A DNA stretch of 64,000 nt from Rhynchopus euleeides (GCA_963210315.1 OY723240.1:620001-684000), one strand, 5' to 3'; shown: positions 46,463-57,127, counted from the stretch's first letter. A program made the numbers and translations. The notes: generated by a model not told the origin, from the letters alone.

Positions 46463-48493
46463 TCAGACGTACATGTGATCCGGCAGGCGCGAAGCACCCC
46501 TGGGGGAGCGCGCACCGCCTCCCAGCCGCCCGGGCATCATCACAGACTCGCTGCTGACGCGCAGCATCCCCTGGCTCACAGGGCTCTCGCTGCCGAACCC
46601 CGGGACGACGTACTGCATGTAAGGCGCACTGCGGTAGTCCTGCCTCGCAGCAGTGTCGTGCCCTGCGATCGACCTGCCCCTGCTCTTCGAAAGCGTGCGG
46701 AGGATGTCCTCGCTGCTCAGCAGGGAGCTGGCCCGGCTGTTGGTTCCCGTCGGCGAAGGGCCCGGGCTGCCGCGGGTGCCGCGGCCCGGCTGGCCGCTGT
46801 TCAGGGGTGGCAGCAGCACCGACAGCGGCTTCGTGCTTGCCCTGCGCGGGATGACCGGGGGGGGCGACATGTCAATGCTGACCTCGGATGAAGATGTGTC
46901 GGGCATCGGCGCAACCGGCAGGATGACAACAGGGGGGTCAGGCTGCTGTGCGCCCTGCTGCTGTGTACCGACCTGCTGTGCCTGCTGCACCCCAGTGCCG
47001 GCAGGCTGTGGCGGTGCACCAGGGGAGGCCATTGGGGCAGCGGCAGGCGGGACCGCTGTGCCCGGCGCGTAAGCCAAAGGGGAGGGTGCTGCGGCGCCGC
47101 CCGGATGCAGCGGTGTGGCCATCATGGGCTCGGCGAAGGGGGCGGCGGTCTTCACCACGACCCTCTGCTGCTTGCGGCGCTGCATCATGAAGAAGCAGCA
47201 GCAGGCCACGCTGCAGCACAGCATGCAGACCCCGCCGCCGATGAGGACGAAGATGAGCCAGCACATCAGGCAGCTCACCGAGAGGCTGCGCGGCCCACAC
47301 CCCCCCGTCTCGATGTCCCACGTGCAGGCATCCGCCTTGTTGCAGCCGTCCCAGCTGACGACCGTCGAGCATTGCGACGCGCGGATCATGCTGCATTCCG
47401 TCTCGCCACACAGCCCTGACTTGTACGTGAAGTCAATCTTGATGGGCTGAGGTGTGCGCCAGGTTGTGGGCGGCAGAGGCGGCGACGGTGTCGGTGGCGA
47501 AGGCGTCGGGACAGCCGTCGGGGGCGCGGGGGTCGGGGGCGGCGGGGGCGGCTTCCCCCAGATCTTGATGGTGCCGTCGGTGCTGGAGGTGACGATGTCG
47601 CCATCCGGGAGGAACTGCACGCAGGTCACCATCTTGTCATGCGCCTCAATTGTCCTCAGCACCTTGCCCTCGAGGGACCACAGCTTCACGGTGTTGTCGG
47701 CACTGGCGGTGGCAATCATGGTCCCGTCGGGGGAGAACGCAATGCTGCGGACAGACTTGGTGTGCCCCTCCAGCGTCACCTTCAGCTTCTGGTCTGCTGT
47801 GTTGAACACCTGTGCTGTTGTGTCGTCCAGCGCCCCTGCGAGCAGCTTCCCGTCTGGGGAATAGGCGAGGTCCAACACACCGCCTGTGGTGGGCATCGCC
47901 TTCCGCAGGTCGTCGTCCCAAGACTCATCCCACACCCGGATCGTGTTGTCCATCCCGCCGCTGGCTGTGTGCTTCCCGTCAGGCGAGTACGTCACAGCGT
48001 TGACCCACTTCCCACCGTGGTCGATCAGTTGCGACTGGAAGTGCCAGCCGTCCTCCAGCATCCACGACCGGGCGTACCCGTCAGCAGTCCCACTCGCAAC
48101 GTAGAGCCCGTCGGGTGCAAAGGCGACGGCAAGAACCGATGCAACGAGCATGCGGTACTTCGCCACCTGCGAACCGTCTTCTGCATTCCACACACGCACC
48201 CTGTTCGAGAAACCTCCTGTCACCAGGCGCGTCCCGTCTGCAGAGAACTCCACGTCCATGAGGTCCCCAGTGTCGGAGAACTTCAGGAGCTCAGCCCCAG
48301 TGGCCAAGTCCACCACCCTGGCTGACGTGTCCCTCGGCGAGGTGAAAGCCCCGCGGACGTACGCCAGCTTCTTGCCGTCGGGTGAGATGTCAAACTGAGC
48401 CACCGTGGCCCCCGTGTCGATGGTGGAGATGGGCTCGCCAGCCCCGGCACACAGCGCCCACGCACCTGCGAGCAGCACCGCTACGGCCCTCAT
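46463..48493 (-). CDS. secreted/membrane WD40 beta-propeller protein, copy B
   Basis: 676 residues from ATG at 48493, with the signal peptide and seven-blade propeller of copy A essentially unchanged. Differences: the Pro/Thr linker lacks one 9-residue repeat; one linker-proximal residue changes (KIDFTY against KIGFTY); the juxtamembrane segment has KADACTW against KADSCTW; and the cytoplasmic tail has about 34 residues (start SIAGHDTAARQDY) where copy A has AGDV. The ends also differ (DHMYV against EQLYV). Both frames are intact and the propellers almost identical, so the duplication is recent or kept by gene conversion, with the tail diverging. The CCCTGCAG acceptor-like site upstream is shared. 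Confidence 0.88.
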   Translation of the reverse strand: MRAVAVLLAGAWALCAGAGEPISTIDTGATVAQFDISPDGKKLAYVRGAFTSPRDTSARVVDLATGAELLKFSDTGDLMDVEFSADGTRLVTGGFSNRVRVWNAEDGSQVAKYRMLVASVLAVAFAPDGLYVASGTADGYARSWMLEDGWHFQSQLIDHGGKWVNAVTYSPDGKHTASGGMDNTIRVWDESWDDDLRKAMPTTGGVLDLAYSPDGKLLAGALDDTTAQVFNTADQKLKVTLEGHTKSVRSIAFSPDGTMIATASADNTVKLWSLEGKVLRTIEAHDKMVTCVQFLPDGDIVTSSTDGTIKIWGKPPPPPPTPAPPTAVPTPSPPTPSPPLPPTTWRTPQPIKIDFTYKSGLCGETECSMIRASQCSTVVSWDGCNKADACTWDIETGGCGPRSLSVSCLMCWLIFVLIGGGVCMLCCSVACCCFFMMQRRKQQRVVVKTAAPFAEPMMATPLHPGGAAAPSPLAYAPGTAVPPAAAPMASPGAPPQPAGTGVQQAQQVGTQQQGAQQPDPPVVILPVAPMPDTSSSEVSIDMSPPPVIPRRASTKPLSVLLPPLNSGQPGRGTRGSPGPSPTGTNSRASSLLSSEDILRTLSKSRGRSIAGHDTAARQDYRSAPYMQYVVPGFGSESPVSQGMLRVSSESVMMPGRLGGGARSPRGASRLPDHMYV

Positions 48494-48637
48494 CGCGAAC
48501 AGAACAGACGGTGCGATGCGTTGGTTGGTGTGGGGTGGGGTTGGAGTGTTGGGTGTTGTGGGGGGTTGTAGCTCGGCAGTCCCAAGCAAGAATCTGCAGG
48601 GCGTGGTGTGGTTTGGAATAGCGGTGCTGGTGCTGGC

Positions 48638-49965
48638 AAGAGCGCTGCCAAATATGTTTTCGCCTGCAACAGGTTCCTCTTGCTATCGTAGAAAGGCAAC
48701 TGCAGGTGGGTGGGGTGGGCGGGTGGGAAAGGACGGCCACACGGCGCACCCAATGCTGAACTATGCAAGCAGCTGCGAGGGGCCCTGGCTAGTTGGGTCC
48801 CGAGGCCACACCCCCACCTTCCCCGAGTGAAAGCCAGCCGGCAGTGAGAAGGGGTGAGGGATGCACATCAGTGCATGCAGCAGCGCGGTTCTTTGCACCC
48901 TCTTGCTCCCACGTCCAACCAGTGATCAACAATTCGATACAGGGGGACTTCGATGCGTGCCACTCGGCAACCAGCTTTGTCAGGCGGCCCACCTTTCGGC
49001 ACTTCTCAGCGAAGGCCCCCATCCTGATGTGCGTGCGGGAGGGCTGTGTGGGCCACGGTCCGCTCGTCGTCGACGCACTCCTTACCCACGTGAATGCTTT
49101 TTGGAAAGCGTCGGTAGCACCTCGGCAGGGCAGGCCAGCAGAAACCCCCCCCCCCCCTTTCGATCCCCGAGGTAAGCATGCCGCGCGACTCGAACCAATG
49201 TGAATCCATGTTTTCTGAGCGCAGGGTGCATCGAGCGGGATCCGATGAAACTTTCACACACACAGACACGCACAGAAACACACACGGGGGCCTTCGCTAA
49301 GAAGTGCACGAAAGCGAGCCGCCTCACAATATATAGGGGGTCTTCGCTGGTCGTTCTCCTTTGTCAGTCTCCGTCAGTTTTCAGCTAATTTAACAGCAAA
49401 TGCACCAAAATGCACTGACGATCACCCCGTAGCGAAGACCCCCATGGGAGACAAACTGACACGTGTTGAACACATGTTGACACAGAGTGAAGGCCCCCAC
49501 AGACGCAAATGACACCACACCTGCATGACACCACTGCCGCATGACTGGACCGATATTTTCGACCACACAGTGCAGACAAACAGCGACCCCACTCCCCCCG
49601 CATCCGCACACGGCGGCCTTGCTAAGTATGCCCCACATTTTTTTTTGGTTCGTGCAGCGGTCTTTCCTCGACTGCCGTTTCTTTCAGTTTCCTCCAACCT
49701 CTGGCCATTGCCAAGATACTACATCCGGGGAGGCCCACCGCTGTTGGCTCACACTCAATAGGGGCACGAGACAAAGTGTACGCCATGACACAATCAGGAC
49801 GTTGCTTCGAATGCCACGAGACACGGGGCAATGACGGAATGACACCTGCCCCTCTAGAGGCGGGATGTGATCCGCGAGGGCCGACACACAGCACCAAGCC
49901 AGCACAGGCAGGCAGGCGCGAATGGCTCTTCTACTTTGGGAAGCGCTTCTGCATCAACACGGTCC
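48638..49965. other. intergenic with two small fold-back elements, no gene
   Basis: Holds GGGGGACTTCG...AGCGAAGGCCCCC (48942-49020) and GGGGGTCTTCGCT...AGCGAAGACCCCC (49336-49443), a further GGGGGCCTTCGCT left end at 49286, and the window's only long C run on the plus strand (about 49147-49159). No supported coding frame. Confidence 0.55.
49336..49443. mobile_element. GGGGGTCTTCGCT fold-back element
   Basis: 108 bp with 13-bp inverted ends; interior unrelated to the other copies, so this is a termini-defined group. Confidence 0.6.
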
Positions 49966-50850
49966 TCACAGCGCGGTGTCCGGAGGGGCCGTGCGGTAGT
50001 CGACAGGCGCACCGCCGTCATCCGTGACGCTCCCCCCGGAGAAGGTGCCGTGGGTCCACTGGCCGGACCACCAGTGCCGCTCCGCAGCTTTGAACATGGA
50101 GCCATCGCCGTGGGGGCGGTGCTGCTCGTCAAGATCGCCTTCATACATGTCGCCCTGCGTCCACTTCACAGAGCCATTCGGGAGCGTCCCTTTCTCGAAA
50201 TCCCCACTGAGGACGGTGCCGTTCTTCAGGATGACCTGCCCGTTGCCATTCAGGACGCCGGCTTCAAAGCGCCCCTCGCGCACCGAACCATCAGGCATTT
50301 CGAGACGCCCCTTGCCGTGTGGGTTGCTTGCGCGCAGCTCCCCCGTGTAGACAATCCCGTTGTACACCAGGCTCCCGTTGCGGAACTTCCCGCCGACCAG
50401 CTTCCCCTTGAACACAACCTCGCTGCGCTTCAGATCCGGGCGCTCGGGGAGCGTCACGGTGCCCTCCGACAGCCAGTCCTCCTCAAAGCGCCCCTCATAG
50501 AGAGCACCCTCCGCGGTACGCTCCGTGCCTTCGCCGTGCCGCTGCCACTGCGTGTTGAAGCCGCCCTCATATGTGCTGCCCTCGTCCTCAAGCGTGCCCG
50601 TGTGGGGAATGCCGTTGTCGAAGGATGCGGTGTAGACCCTGCCATCAGGGAGGTAGACCTTGCCTGCTTTCAGGGTGCCCCCCTCAAACACGCCGCTGCG
50701 TTTTGTCCCGTCGGCTGCGAGGAGCGTGCCTTCTGCGAGCTGCTCGCCTGTGAAGCGGCCTGTGGCCTTAGACCCGCAGGGGAGAACGCGAGACTGCACC
50801 GCAGAGCATCGCCGCACCTGCGCCGCGACGGCGCTTCTCAGAGAGAACAT
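49966..50850 (-). CDS. MORN-repeat protein
   Basis: 294 residues from ATG at 50850. After an N-terminus rich in Arg, Ser and Ala and lacking acidic residues (MFSLRSAVAAQVRRCSAVQ, which could be a mitochondrial presequence), the protein is a series of about ten MORN-like units, including STYEGGFNTQWQRHGEGT, IVYTGELRASNPHGKGRLEM and DMYEGDLDEQHRPHGDGS. MORN repeats form elongated beta-hairpin sheets that bind lipid or other proteins and often mark cortical or cytoskeletal sites in protists. No catalytic domain is attached. A CCCTACAG site about 30 bases upstream is a candidate splice acceptor. The frame is intact. The family call is firm; the localisation is inference. Confidence 0.88.
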   Translation of the reverse strand: MFSLRSAVAAQVRRCSAVQSRVLPCGSKATGRFTGEQLAEGTLLAADGTKRSGVFEGGTLKAGKVYLPDGRVYTASFDNGIPHTGTLEDEGSTYEGGFNTQWQRHGEGTERTAEGALYEGRFEEDWLSEGTVTLPERPDLKRSEVVFKGKLVGGKFRNGSLVYNGIVYTGELRASNPHGKGRLEMPDGSVREGRFEAGVLNGNGQVILKNGTVLSGDFEKGTLPNGSVKWTQGDMYEGDLDEQHRPHGDGSMFKAAERHWWSGQWTHGTFSGGSVTDDGGAPVDYRTAPPDTAL

Positions 50851-50944
50851 GACTGTCCCCCAACCCTGATGCTGTAGGGTGTTGAGGTCTGGTGAGGTTT
50901 GCGGGGGGGTCGCAGGGGGTGTGCAAAAAAAGTAACGTTTTCAC

Positions 50945-51056
50945 GGGGGGGGGGGCCTCGCTCCCAGGTGTGGCTGAGCGGGAATAAGCGAGCAACAGCC
51001 CCACTTCCCCTCACTGATGGCTGACGAGCTGTGGCTGGTTGTGAGACCGCCCCCGC
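50945..51056. mobile_element. GGGGCCTTCGCT-family fold-back element
   Basis: Internal words GTGACTGAG/GTGGCTGAG and CCCACTTCCCCTCACTG are shared with the element at 19077-19185, so these two are true relatives. Confidence 0.65.
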
Positions 51057-51470
51057 GGTCGGGCTTTGGTGGGTTTGGGCAGCTTCAACGCCAGAATCGC
51101 GCGGATGTGGCAGAGAAGGAAGCACAGGGATGATCTCCCTTCACTCGTGATGCAGGTTGTGTCCGAGATCCAGTGATATACCTGGGGGGGGTGAGGGGTC
51201 GGAGGGGAGGGGGGGCCTCACAGCACATTGCAGGAGCAGGCAGGGCACGGCTATGCCGCCCTTCGAGCTTCTCGAGTGCCGTGATTCCCTCTGTACTCCA
51301 ACGCTGCTTCCAAACAAGTACCAAATACATTATTCCGTTCCAGTATTTTTCCGAGTACGGTATTCAACATTTATGTTTTCGCACACTTCAATGTGGGTGG
51401 AAAGTTTCTCGCGCTTTGTTCGTGCCCTTGTGCTCCTCACTCACAACACCATCAGCAGCAGGAGTGTGAG

Positions 51471-51560
51471 TGTGGAAGCGTCAACACAAAGTCACTTCAC
51501 CATTCACCAGCAACCGCTCTTAGCCTGTATTTTGTTTGTTGATGCGTTGACGCTTCTACA
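51471..51560. mobile_element. 90-bp inverted-end element (TGTGGAAGCGTCAAC)
   Basis: Ends are inverted; isolated end-like motifs occur at about 3765, 8965, 17670, 17860 and 34725, so this is a small dispersed family. No coding. Confidence 0.5.
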
Positions 51561-52371
51561 GTCAAAAGTGCAGGTCAAAGCGCAGCGACACCTTTCATTC
51601 CTTCCCACCTCTCCCGCCACTCGCTGCACCTGCATTGGCGTCGGAGCCTGTCTTGGCGGTGCACACCCACAACACACCCAGGCAGGGAGGTACATCTCAT
51701 GTCTGGGATGGAGCTCCTACACCCAATGGGGCTGTGTACACCATCGACATGCTCAAAGGTGCGTGGGGGGAAGGCGGGGAGGCGGGTCGGGGGGAGGCTT
51801 GTGGAAGGAACATGTGCTCTATTCGGAAGTCGCGACATTTTCTTGGGGTGATAGAGAGGGGGTTTGAACGTGGTCTCTCCTTGACGCGTGCGAGTTGAAG
51901 TGACACTTTTTTCGTCGATCTCAGATTGTGAGTGCACGACAGGCACACCGAACGCCCGGAGCCCTTTGTTGCGCGTGCTGGCGTGTTTTGCGCGCAGAAT
52001 GCGCGGATGGGTGCCGCCATTGTCTAAGGGTAAGCTGGTGAACAGCTGTAAAACTGTTTTTCCGAACACTTGCCGCATGGCGCCCCTTCCTGGATCCTCA
52101 CCATTCACCTCGCACACCAGCGCCGCTCGCCAACCCCCACCCCCACCCCATATCTACACGCTCTAGGCAGTGACACCACCCGCCACTCCACCACAGTAAG
52201 GCAATCCAACATGCTTCATACACCAACCCTTCATGATAATCAAGGGCGTGCTTGTCAGCTCAGGGGTTTGTGGAGATGACCAAGGGAGCGACTCTTCCTT
52301 GTGCACTGCGCGGAAGCGCGGTGAAAAAAGGTGAAAAAAGGTACAAGGAAGACTGCCGGTGTAGTAGTAGT

Positions 52372-52465
52372 CGATCGCGAGAACACCCCACACGGGTGTG
52401 GTGTGTCCTGCATGATCTGCATAGCAAAGTTTCCTGCGTTGTTAGCACAACTCCATTCCGCTCGA
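52372..52465. repeat. dispersed duplicate; empty site of hAT1
   Basis: Inverted copy of 58545-58650. It carries the uninterrupted GTTGTGCTAACAACGCAGG (as its complement), so it shows the sequence of the site that element 57567-58544 entered. In both copies the best frame reads VDRENTPH then GVSCMICIAKFPALLA, so it may come from a gene, which I do not recognise. Confidence 0.75.
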
Positions 52466-52479
52466 TCCTCTCCGACAGT

Positions 52480-52990
52480 TGTTGCATTGCACGCTTCCAT
52501 CACTTTTTTTCCAACACACGCGGATTGTGTCGGTGTGTGAAGAACTTTGCCTGAAGTACAGAAAATGGGGGTGTCAGTGGCGGAGCACAAAGGAAGAAAA
52601 CATCAGAAACATATTCATTCGTGTCGTGGATCTGTCTTCGCGGTGGTGTATTTCCCCTAACACCCTTGGCTGGTCAGGGCCTGTCCTGTGTGTCACCGGT
52701 CGGCAACAACCCAAACATCTGGTCCAAACTACGGGGAGTATGCAGTTCACCGGGGTGGTGTGACCCCGTCATCTGTGTTCCAGAGGGAGATGGTTGCGTC
52801 GAAGAAGCCTGCCACGACGACGTGAGATGCTCCGTGCGGCTCGACAAGTCACATCGTTGGCGTAGCATGGCGTGTGCACCTTCTCCGGTCTCCGCGTGGT
52901 GCAGCTGCACGGAGCAGAGGCTGGGGAGGGCCACCCACCTGCCAGGGAGGGAGGCAGACGCGGAAGAACGCTGCGTCTCTTCTCGGGTCG
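52480..52990 (-). pseudogene. possible decayed WD40 gene fragment
   Basis: On the minus strand, downstream of the receptor gene, one frame reads PHGASHVVVAGFFDATISLW followed by NTDDG, a good single WD40 blade. The sequence just upstream (CYANDVTC, AETGEGAHA) is in other frames, as expected after small indels. A GGTGAAC donor-like site follows, and about 190 bases on is a pyrimidine-rich TTTTCTGTACTTCAG acceptor; joining them keeps the frame (SSSHTDTIRVCW). No complete gene can be built, and it is not close in sequence to the two WD40 genes here. Confidence 0.35.
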
Positions 52991-53017
52991 GAAGCATTGC
53001 TGCTGGCGAGTGTCCCA

Positions 53018-55277
53018 TCAAAAGTACCTCGCGTCGAAGGGTGTGTAGCGCCTGGTAGCGTAAGCGTACCGCAGCTCCTCGCTAAGCTCAGTAGCGGCCT
53101 GCATCTTCGTCTCTTCCGGGACGTCCTTCACAGTCTGTGCAGGTGGTGGTGAAGACAAACAAACGTGTGCACCACATACCTCCCATTCTTCGGCGAAGAC
53201 GGCGTTTGCGTACTCGTTCCACTGGGCCATAGGGTCACTGCGCTCCGCGCGGTCCATCTCGTACATCCACTCTTCTCTATCCTGCTGGTCGCGTTGCTGG
53301 AGCACTGTGAACACAGAGATCGGCGAATCGCTGTGTTTCGGGTAGCACACAGTCGCCACTCTCTGGAACACAAACTCTGTTGGGATATGCGCCATGAGAT
53401 GGGCGTCCACGAGCACAGAACAGTTCTTCGCGGCACACACGCGCTCCAGGACAAATCCCCACGATATCGAAGATGAAACAAACGAGAAGCGCTTCATGCG
53501 ATCCGAACCCATGTTCCCGACGCGAGCGCTGCCGGACACCACCGAGCACGACACATCTACCTCATAGCTCTCCCTCATATCACGCGACAGCAACAATGCC
53601 GCAGATGTGCCCAAAGACCTGTGCGACTGCGCCGACCGCGAGGCGTTGAAGGAGGCGCTGAAGCGGTCCCCCGAGAATGTCTCGCACACACCCCGTTTGC
53701 CGGAAACATACTCCAAGAAGGTCTGTGTGACGGCGCTGTGTCTGCTCAGCGTGACCTTATCGTTTCCCTTCAGCAACGCGTGGAACGACCGGATGTTCAA
53801 CACGAGAAGCGTCACCATACTTTTCGTCAGGGATGTCGCGAGTTTCATCTTGGCCTGGAATGTGTGCATCGTGCCAGTCGTCGTATTCGACATGAGGCTT
53901 CCTCGGGTCGACTCCGTATGCGAACGTGAATCATCTGATGATGCCTCACTCTCATCGCCGTCATTGGCGCCATCGGTTTCGCTCATTGCTTCCGCTATGA
54001 TGATGCTCTGCGGCATGTAGCTCTTGTACTCTTTCAAGCTGCTCAGCAGACGCCCGAGCGCAAACTGCATGGCCATGATTTCTGTCAGCAAACTGTTCTG
54101 CACCGGCACCTCATCGATGCGCAGCATCGCAGCATGCATCATCAGCTCTGCCATTTTTGAGAAGGGCGCTGTCAGCAGCGTGTTGAACAACAGGAATATC
54201 AGCACGGAAGCGAGAGCAATCGTCACGAGCACAAAGATGGTCTCGTTCGTCTTCAGGTCCTTCTTCTGCTTCATGTTCGCCTCCTCCGTCTCCAAGTTCC
54301 GCTGCGTCACAGCATTGTTCGCCAGGACGCTCCGCAGGATGTCCGCCTGCGGCACGAGTACGCCCGCCACAAGCGGGATCGACGGGTTCCCTCCGATGGA
54401 CAGGCTGTGGTACTGGTACCGCCAGTCCTTGTCTTGCACGTGCCTCCTGAACCACCCGGTGTCCGACAGCTCCCTTGCCTCGCTGTCCGTGATCGACACG
54501 TTCAGAAGAATGAGGTCGTCGAGGCGGCCCACAAAGTTGTCCCCGACACGGTATACGGGCTCGGACGACGGCGATTGCCACGAGTTGCGAGCCAGGGGGA
54601 CCGACGACACCAGCTTTCCGTCCACGTAAACGGCACAGTGCCCTGTCCCGGGGCTGTACCACTCGTAGTAGTCGTGTTTCACCGTTGCAATTACGTTCGA
54701 CCACTTGTTCAGAGGAAGCCCGCCGGGGATTGGGTCTGTGATGCATCCAAAGACAGTGGTGCCGAAGTACAGCACGCCGTTTGCGAACAGGCGGACGTTG
54801 GCAAACGCGGTGTCGGTGTCACTGAAGATCCGCGGAGACGTAGGGTCCGAGTTCGGGTCGCTGCTCTCTTGGATCGGTGCCTCCGGGAACACGCGCACGC
54901 TCACCGTGAAGTTCAGCGTCAAGATCCCTTCGTGAAGCATCGGTACAGGTAGTTCGTTCCCGTTGTAGTCCAGCGGCACCACGACTTCCTTCCCGTGGAT
55001 CATCCGGGTGTTGTTGAACATCCGGTAGCTCGACCGAAACGGCTGCCCAAGCGCACTCACACGCGTCCCTGCAACGTTCCACGTTTCTGTCGTCACGTAT
55101 GTGCTGATGAAGAACGCCTCCGAGCCGGTGAGGTGCAGTTCGCCCCCACTCACCAACTTGCTCATGGTGGTACCGGAGGCGAGCCCATAGTAGTGCTGCG
55201 GCGAGGTGTCGTCGGGTCCGTTGTTGAAGTCGAAGTTCATGACAACCTGCCCGTACGGATCAACGTAAACCCCCCTC
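53018..55277 (-). CDS. receptor with ConA/LamG-like ectodomain and degenerate class III cyclase domain (5' end missing)
   Basis: About 750 residues ending at 53018. The ectodomain contains a laminin-G/concanavalin-like module (LNKWSNVIATVKHDYYEW, VYVDGKLVSSVPLA, FVGRLDDLILLNVSI). A single membrane span (NETIFVLVTIALASVLIFLL) and a signalling linker (LTAPFSKMAELMMHAA, KEYKSYMPQSI) follow. The cytoplasmic part is a class III nucleotidyl cyclase fold: VTLLVLNIRSF, FSGDRFSASFN, SGSARVGNMGSDRMKRFSF. The first metal Asp is replaced (LNIRSF for the usual DI-x-F) and the Asn/Arg near the dimer arm is lost (SISWGFVLERV), so it is probably catalytically dead or a partner subunit. No signal peptide is present; the frame runs into transposons at about 55277-55302. 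An upstream exon has been displaced or lost. The layout recalls euglenozoan receptor cyclases. Confidence 0.75.
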
Positions 55278-55301
55278 CTGCATAATCTTAAATAACGCAT
55301 A

Positions 55302-56613
55302 CCTACCACCCCCCGTGTATATGTCACCCCCCAAAAGGGGTGTGTTTATGTCACCCCCCCAGGGCTGCTGGGGGGGGTGACATAAACACACCTTTTGGGG
55401 GGTGGGGTGTCGTGGGCACTCTTACAGGCTGAGACGACGTGTTGGTCAACATTTTGGGGAGTAAATGGCCTCATCACGGTGGCCAGGACTGGGACCTCCC
55501 ATGTGGGATATCCCAATGGGGTCTCCCACACGGGTGATGGTCACTATCCCACAGAATGTTCCCCCCTGGGAGAACGTACGGTACCGACCTTGTCCATGGG
55601 AGACCCGATTGGGTCACGTAGGTTCTCCCAGGGGACATCATGTCCTCCCATGCGACATCCCATGGGACGGATGGGATATCCCTAGGTGTTCGTCTTGCAT
55701 CTTGGGTTAGCATGCTGGCATCGCAGCAGTGTCCCCTCGAGTCCACTCAGTGAGAACCGATCCCGCTCTCCTACTCCTGCTCTACGTGACACCACACATC
55801 GCTCTCCTCCTCATTGCGCTGGAAAGGAGGGGTGACACACACACACACACACACACTGGAAGCCGGGGATTGCCTGCTGATACTGAGACGCAATCTTCGC
55901 GACGACGCGTTGAAGAGAGCGCGGAATAGCCGCCGAACGAAAGATGGTGGGAGAGGGGATGCAGCGGGTGCGCTTTGGAACCGCACGTATCACCTGCTTC
56001 CGGAGGAAACGGGAACGAGAAGGGCAGACAGTACGTGTCTTGCGCTCCAGAAAGACCCAACGCAGGCTCTTCAACACGGACAATGCGGGGTCTCTTCAAC
56101 TTCAGTGCCACCTGCTCGCCAACGCTGTGTTGCAGGTTGCTTCACGTGTCGGATGGGTGACCCAGCACTTCACCTGCAGCGCAAGCATTTCAACATATTG
56201 CCCAACGACGACCCATCCAAAGTGAGAGTACGCGGTGCTCCTCCTCAGTTATTCTCGGTGATGCGCTGTCCGTGCCATTCATGTAGGTTGTCCGGACGGA
56301 CACGCTTCTTGTGCCTGACATGTGAGCTTGAAGTGTTTGTCTCGCAATAACGGGACACCATGTCCTGTCTCCTCCTCCCCTTCCACCGGGGATGACATCC
56401 AGTTCCCTGTCCTCCCGACAGGCCAACCTGGAGTGCCAAGAGACGCCCCCCGAGCGTCTCTTGGCACTCCAGATTGGCCTGTGAGAGGGCTGAGGTGTGT
56501 GCGCGTGTGCGTATAGGGCCTCAAAGGCAACCACCCTAAAAAGGTGTGTTTATGTCACCCCCCTCCCGATTTTTGCACCTGGGGGGGGTGACATATACAC
56601 GGGGGGTGGTAGG
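55302..56613. mobile_element. TA-target element Q, CCTACCACCCCCCGTG termini
   Basis: Perfect inverted ends of about 31 bp, then a second inverted pair around TGACATAAACACACC; TA at 55300-55301 and 56614-56615. 1,312 bp. It lies at the 5' edge of the receptor gene. GGGATATCCCA-type words repeat at 55500-55690. Truncated relative at 58963-59107. Confidence 0.85.
55814..56350 (+). CDS. hypothetical ORF in element Q with Cys-rich tail
   Basis: Open for 178 codons from ATG at 55814 (the first residues come from a GT-type microsatellite, so the true start may be later). The C-terminus has paired cysteines, MRCPCHSCRLSGRTRFLC then LTCELEV, resembling the zinc-ribbon tail of some transposases such as piggyBac, but no DDE core is visible and the target is TA, not TTAA. 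It could be the 3' end of a lost transposase or chance. The opposite strand is also open, so this call is weak. Confidence 0.25.
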   Translation: MRWKGGVTHTHTHTLEAGDCLLILRRNLRDDALKRARNSRRTKDGGRGDAAGALWNRTYHLLPEETGTRRADSTCLALQKDPTQALQHGQCGVSSTSVPPARQRCVAGCFTCRMGDPALHLQRKHFNILPNDDPSKVRVRGAPPQLFSVMRCPCHSCRLSGRTRFLCLTCELEVFVSQ

Positions 56614-56657
56614 TAATATTAAATATCGCATAATATTAAATATAACGCATAATATTA

Positions 56658-57125
56658 CTGGGGGGGGCAAATACAAGGGTATACTCTTCTATTCACCGTG
56701 CCAGCTTACGTAATTCAGGGTTTTCAAAAAATTGTTTTTTTAGCTGAAAAGTTGTCTAGTATGCAAATACAAGAGTATATACTCTTGTATTTGCATACTA
56801 GAAATATGGCCTCCGGGTGGGCCCTCATGGGGCAGCGGCGCCGAAGAGACAATACGAGCGTCCTCTTGGCCTTTCCCACCCCGAGGCGACTCCCACCCGA
56901 CCGTGACGACTCCAGACAGGAGGCCCACTGGCCTGGGGGAGGTCATTGGAAGTACAAAATATGATGAAAACCCCACAAAAGTTCTTCAAAAGTCTAGTAT
57001 GCAAATACAAGAGTATACTCTTGTATTTGCTCGGTGAACTTTTTAAAATCGCAATTTCTGGAGTACTCTTGTATTAGCATATACCCTTGTATTTGCATAT
57101 ACTCTTGTATTTGCCCCCCCCCCAG
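56658..57125. mobile_element. 468-bp TA-target element P2, CTGGGGGGGGCAA termini
   Basis: Same terminal motif as 5600-6214, TA at 56656-56657 and 57126-57127. The interior repeats ATACTCTTGTATTTGC palindromes. Inserted in a CATAATATTAAATA repeat track. Confidence 0.85.
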
Positions 57126-57127
57126 TA

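Larger units (their letters stand above)
45102..48637. repeat. segmental duplication, copy B (contains WD40 gene B)
   Basis: Counterpart of 5451-8812, same orientation. It has the empty site for the 615-bp element at 45250-45251 and a CTG run (45715-45735) in the diverged 3' flank. Confidence 0.88.
50851..52470. other. intergenic, small elements only
   Basis: Contains a GGGGCCTTCGCT-family copy (50945-51056, interior similar to 19077-19185) and a 90-bp element (51471-51560) with ends TGTGGAAGCGTCAAC and GTTGACGCTTCTACA. The rest has no supported gene. Confidence 0.5.

Noticed and set aside
49170..49200. tRNA T-arm-like GGTTCGAGTC on the minus strand
   Set aside because: The flanking bases cannot pair into a T stem and no anticodon or acceptor stem is present.
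52545..52570. Spliced-leader gene, from TTTTCTGTACTT on the minus strand
   Set aside because: Only a short match to the end of known euglenozoan leaders. It continues as CAG rather than a leader donor, has no Sm-type site downstream, and is single-copy here; it fits better as an intron acceptor.
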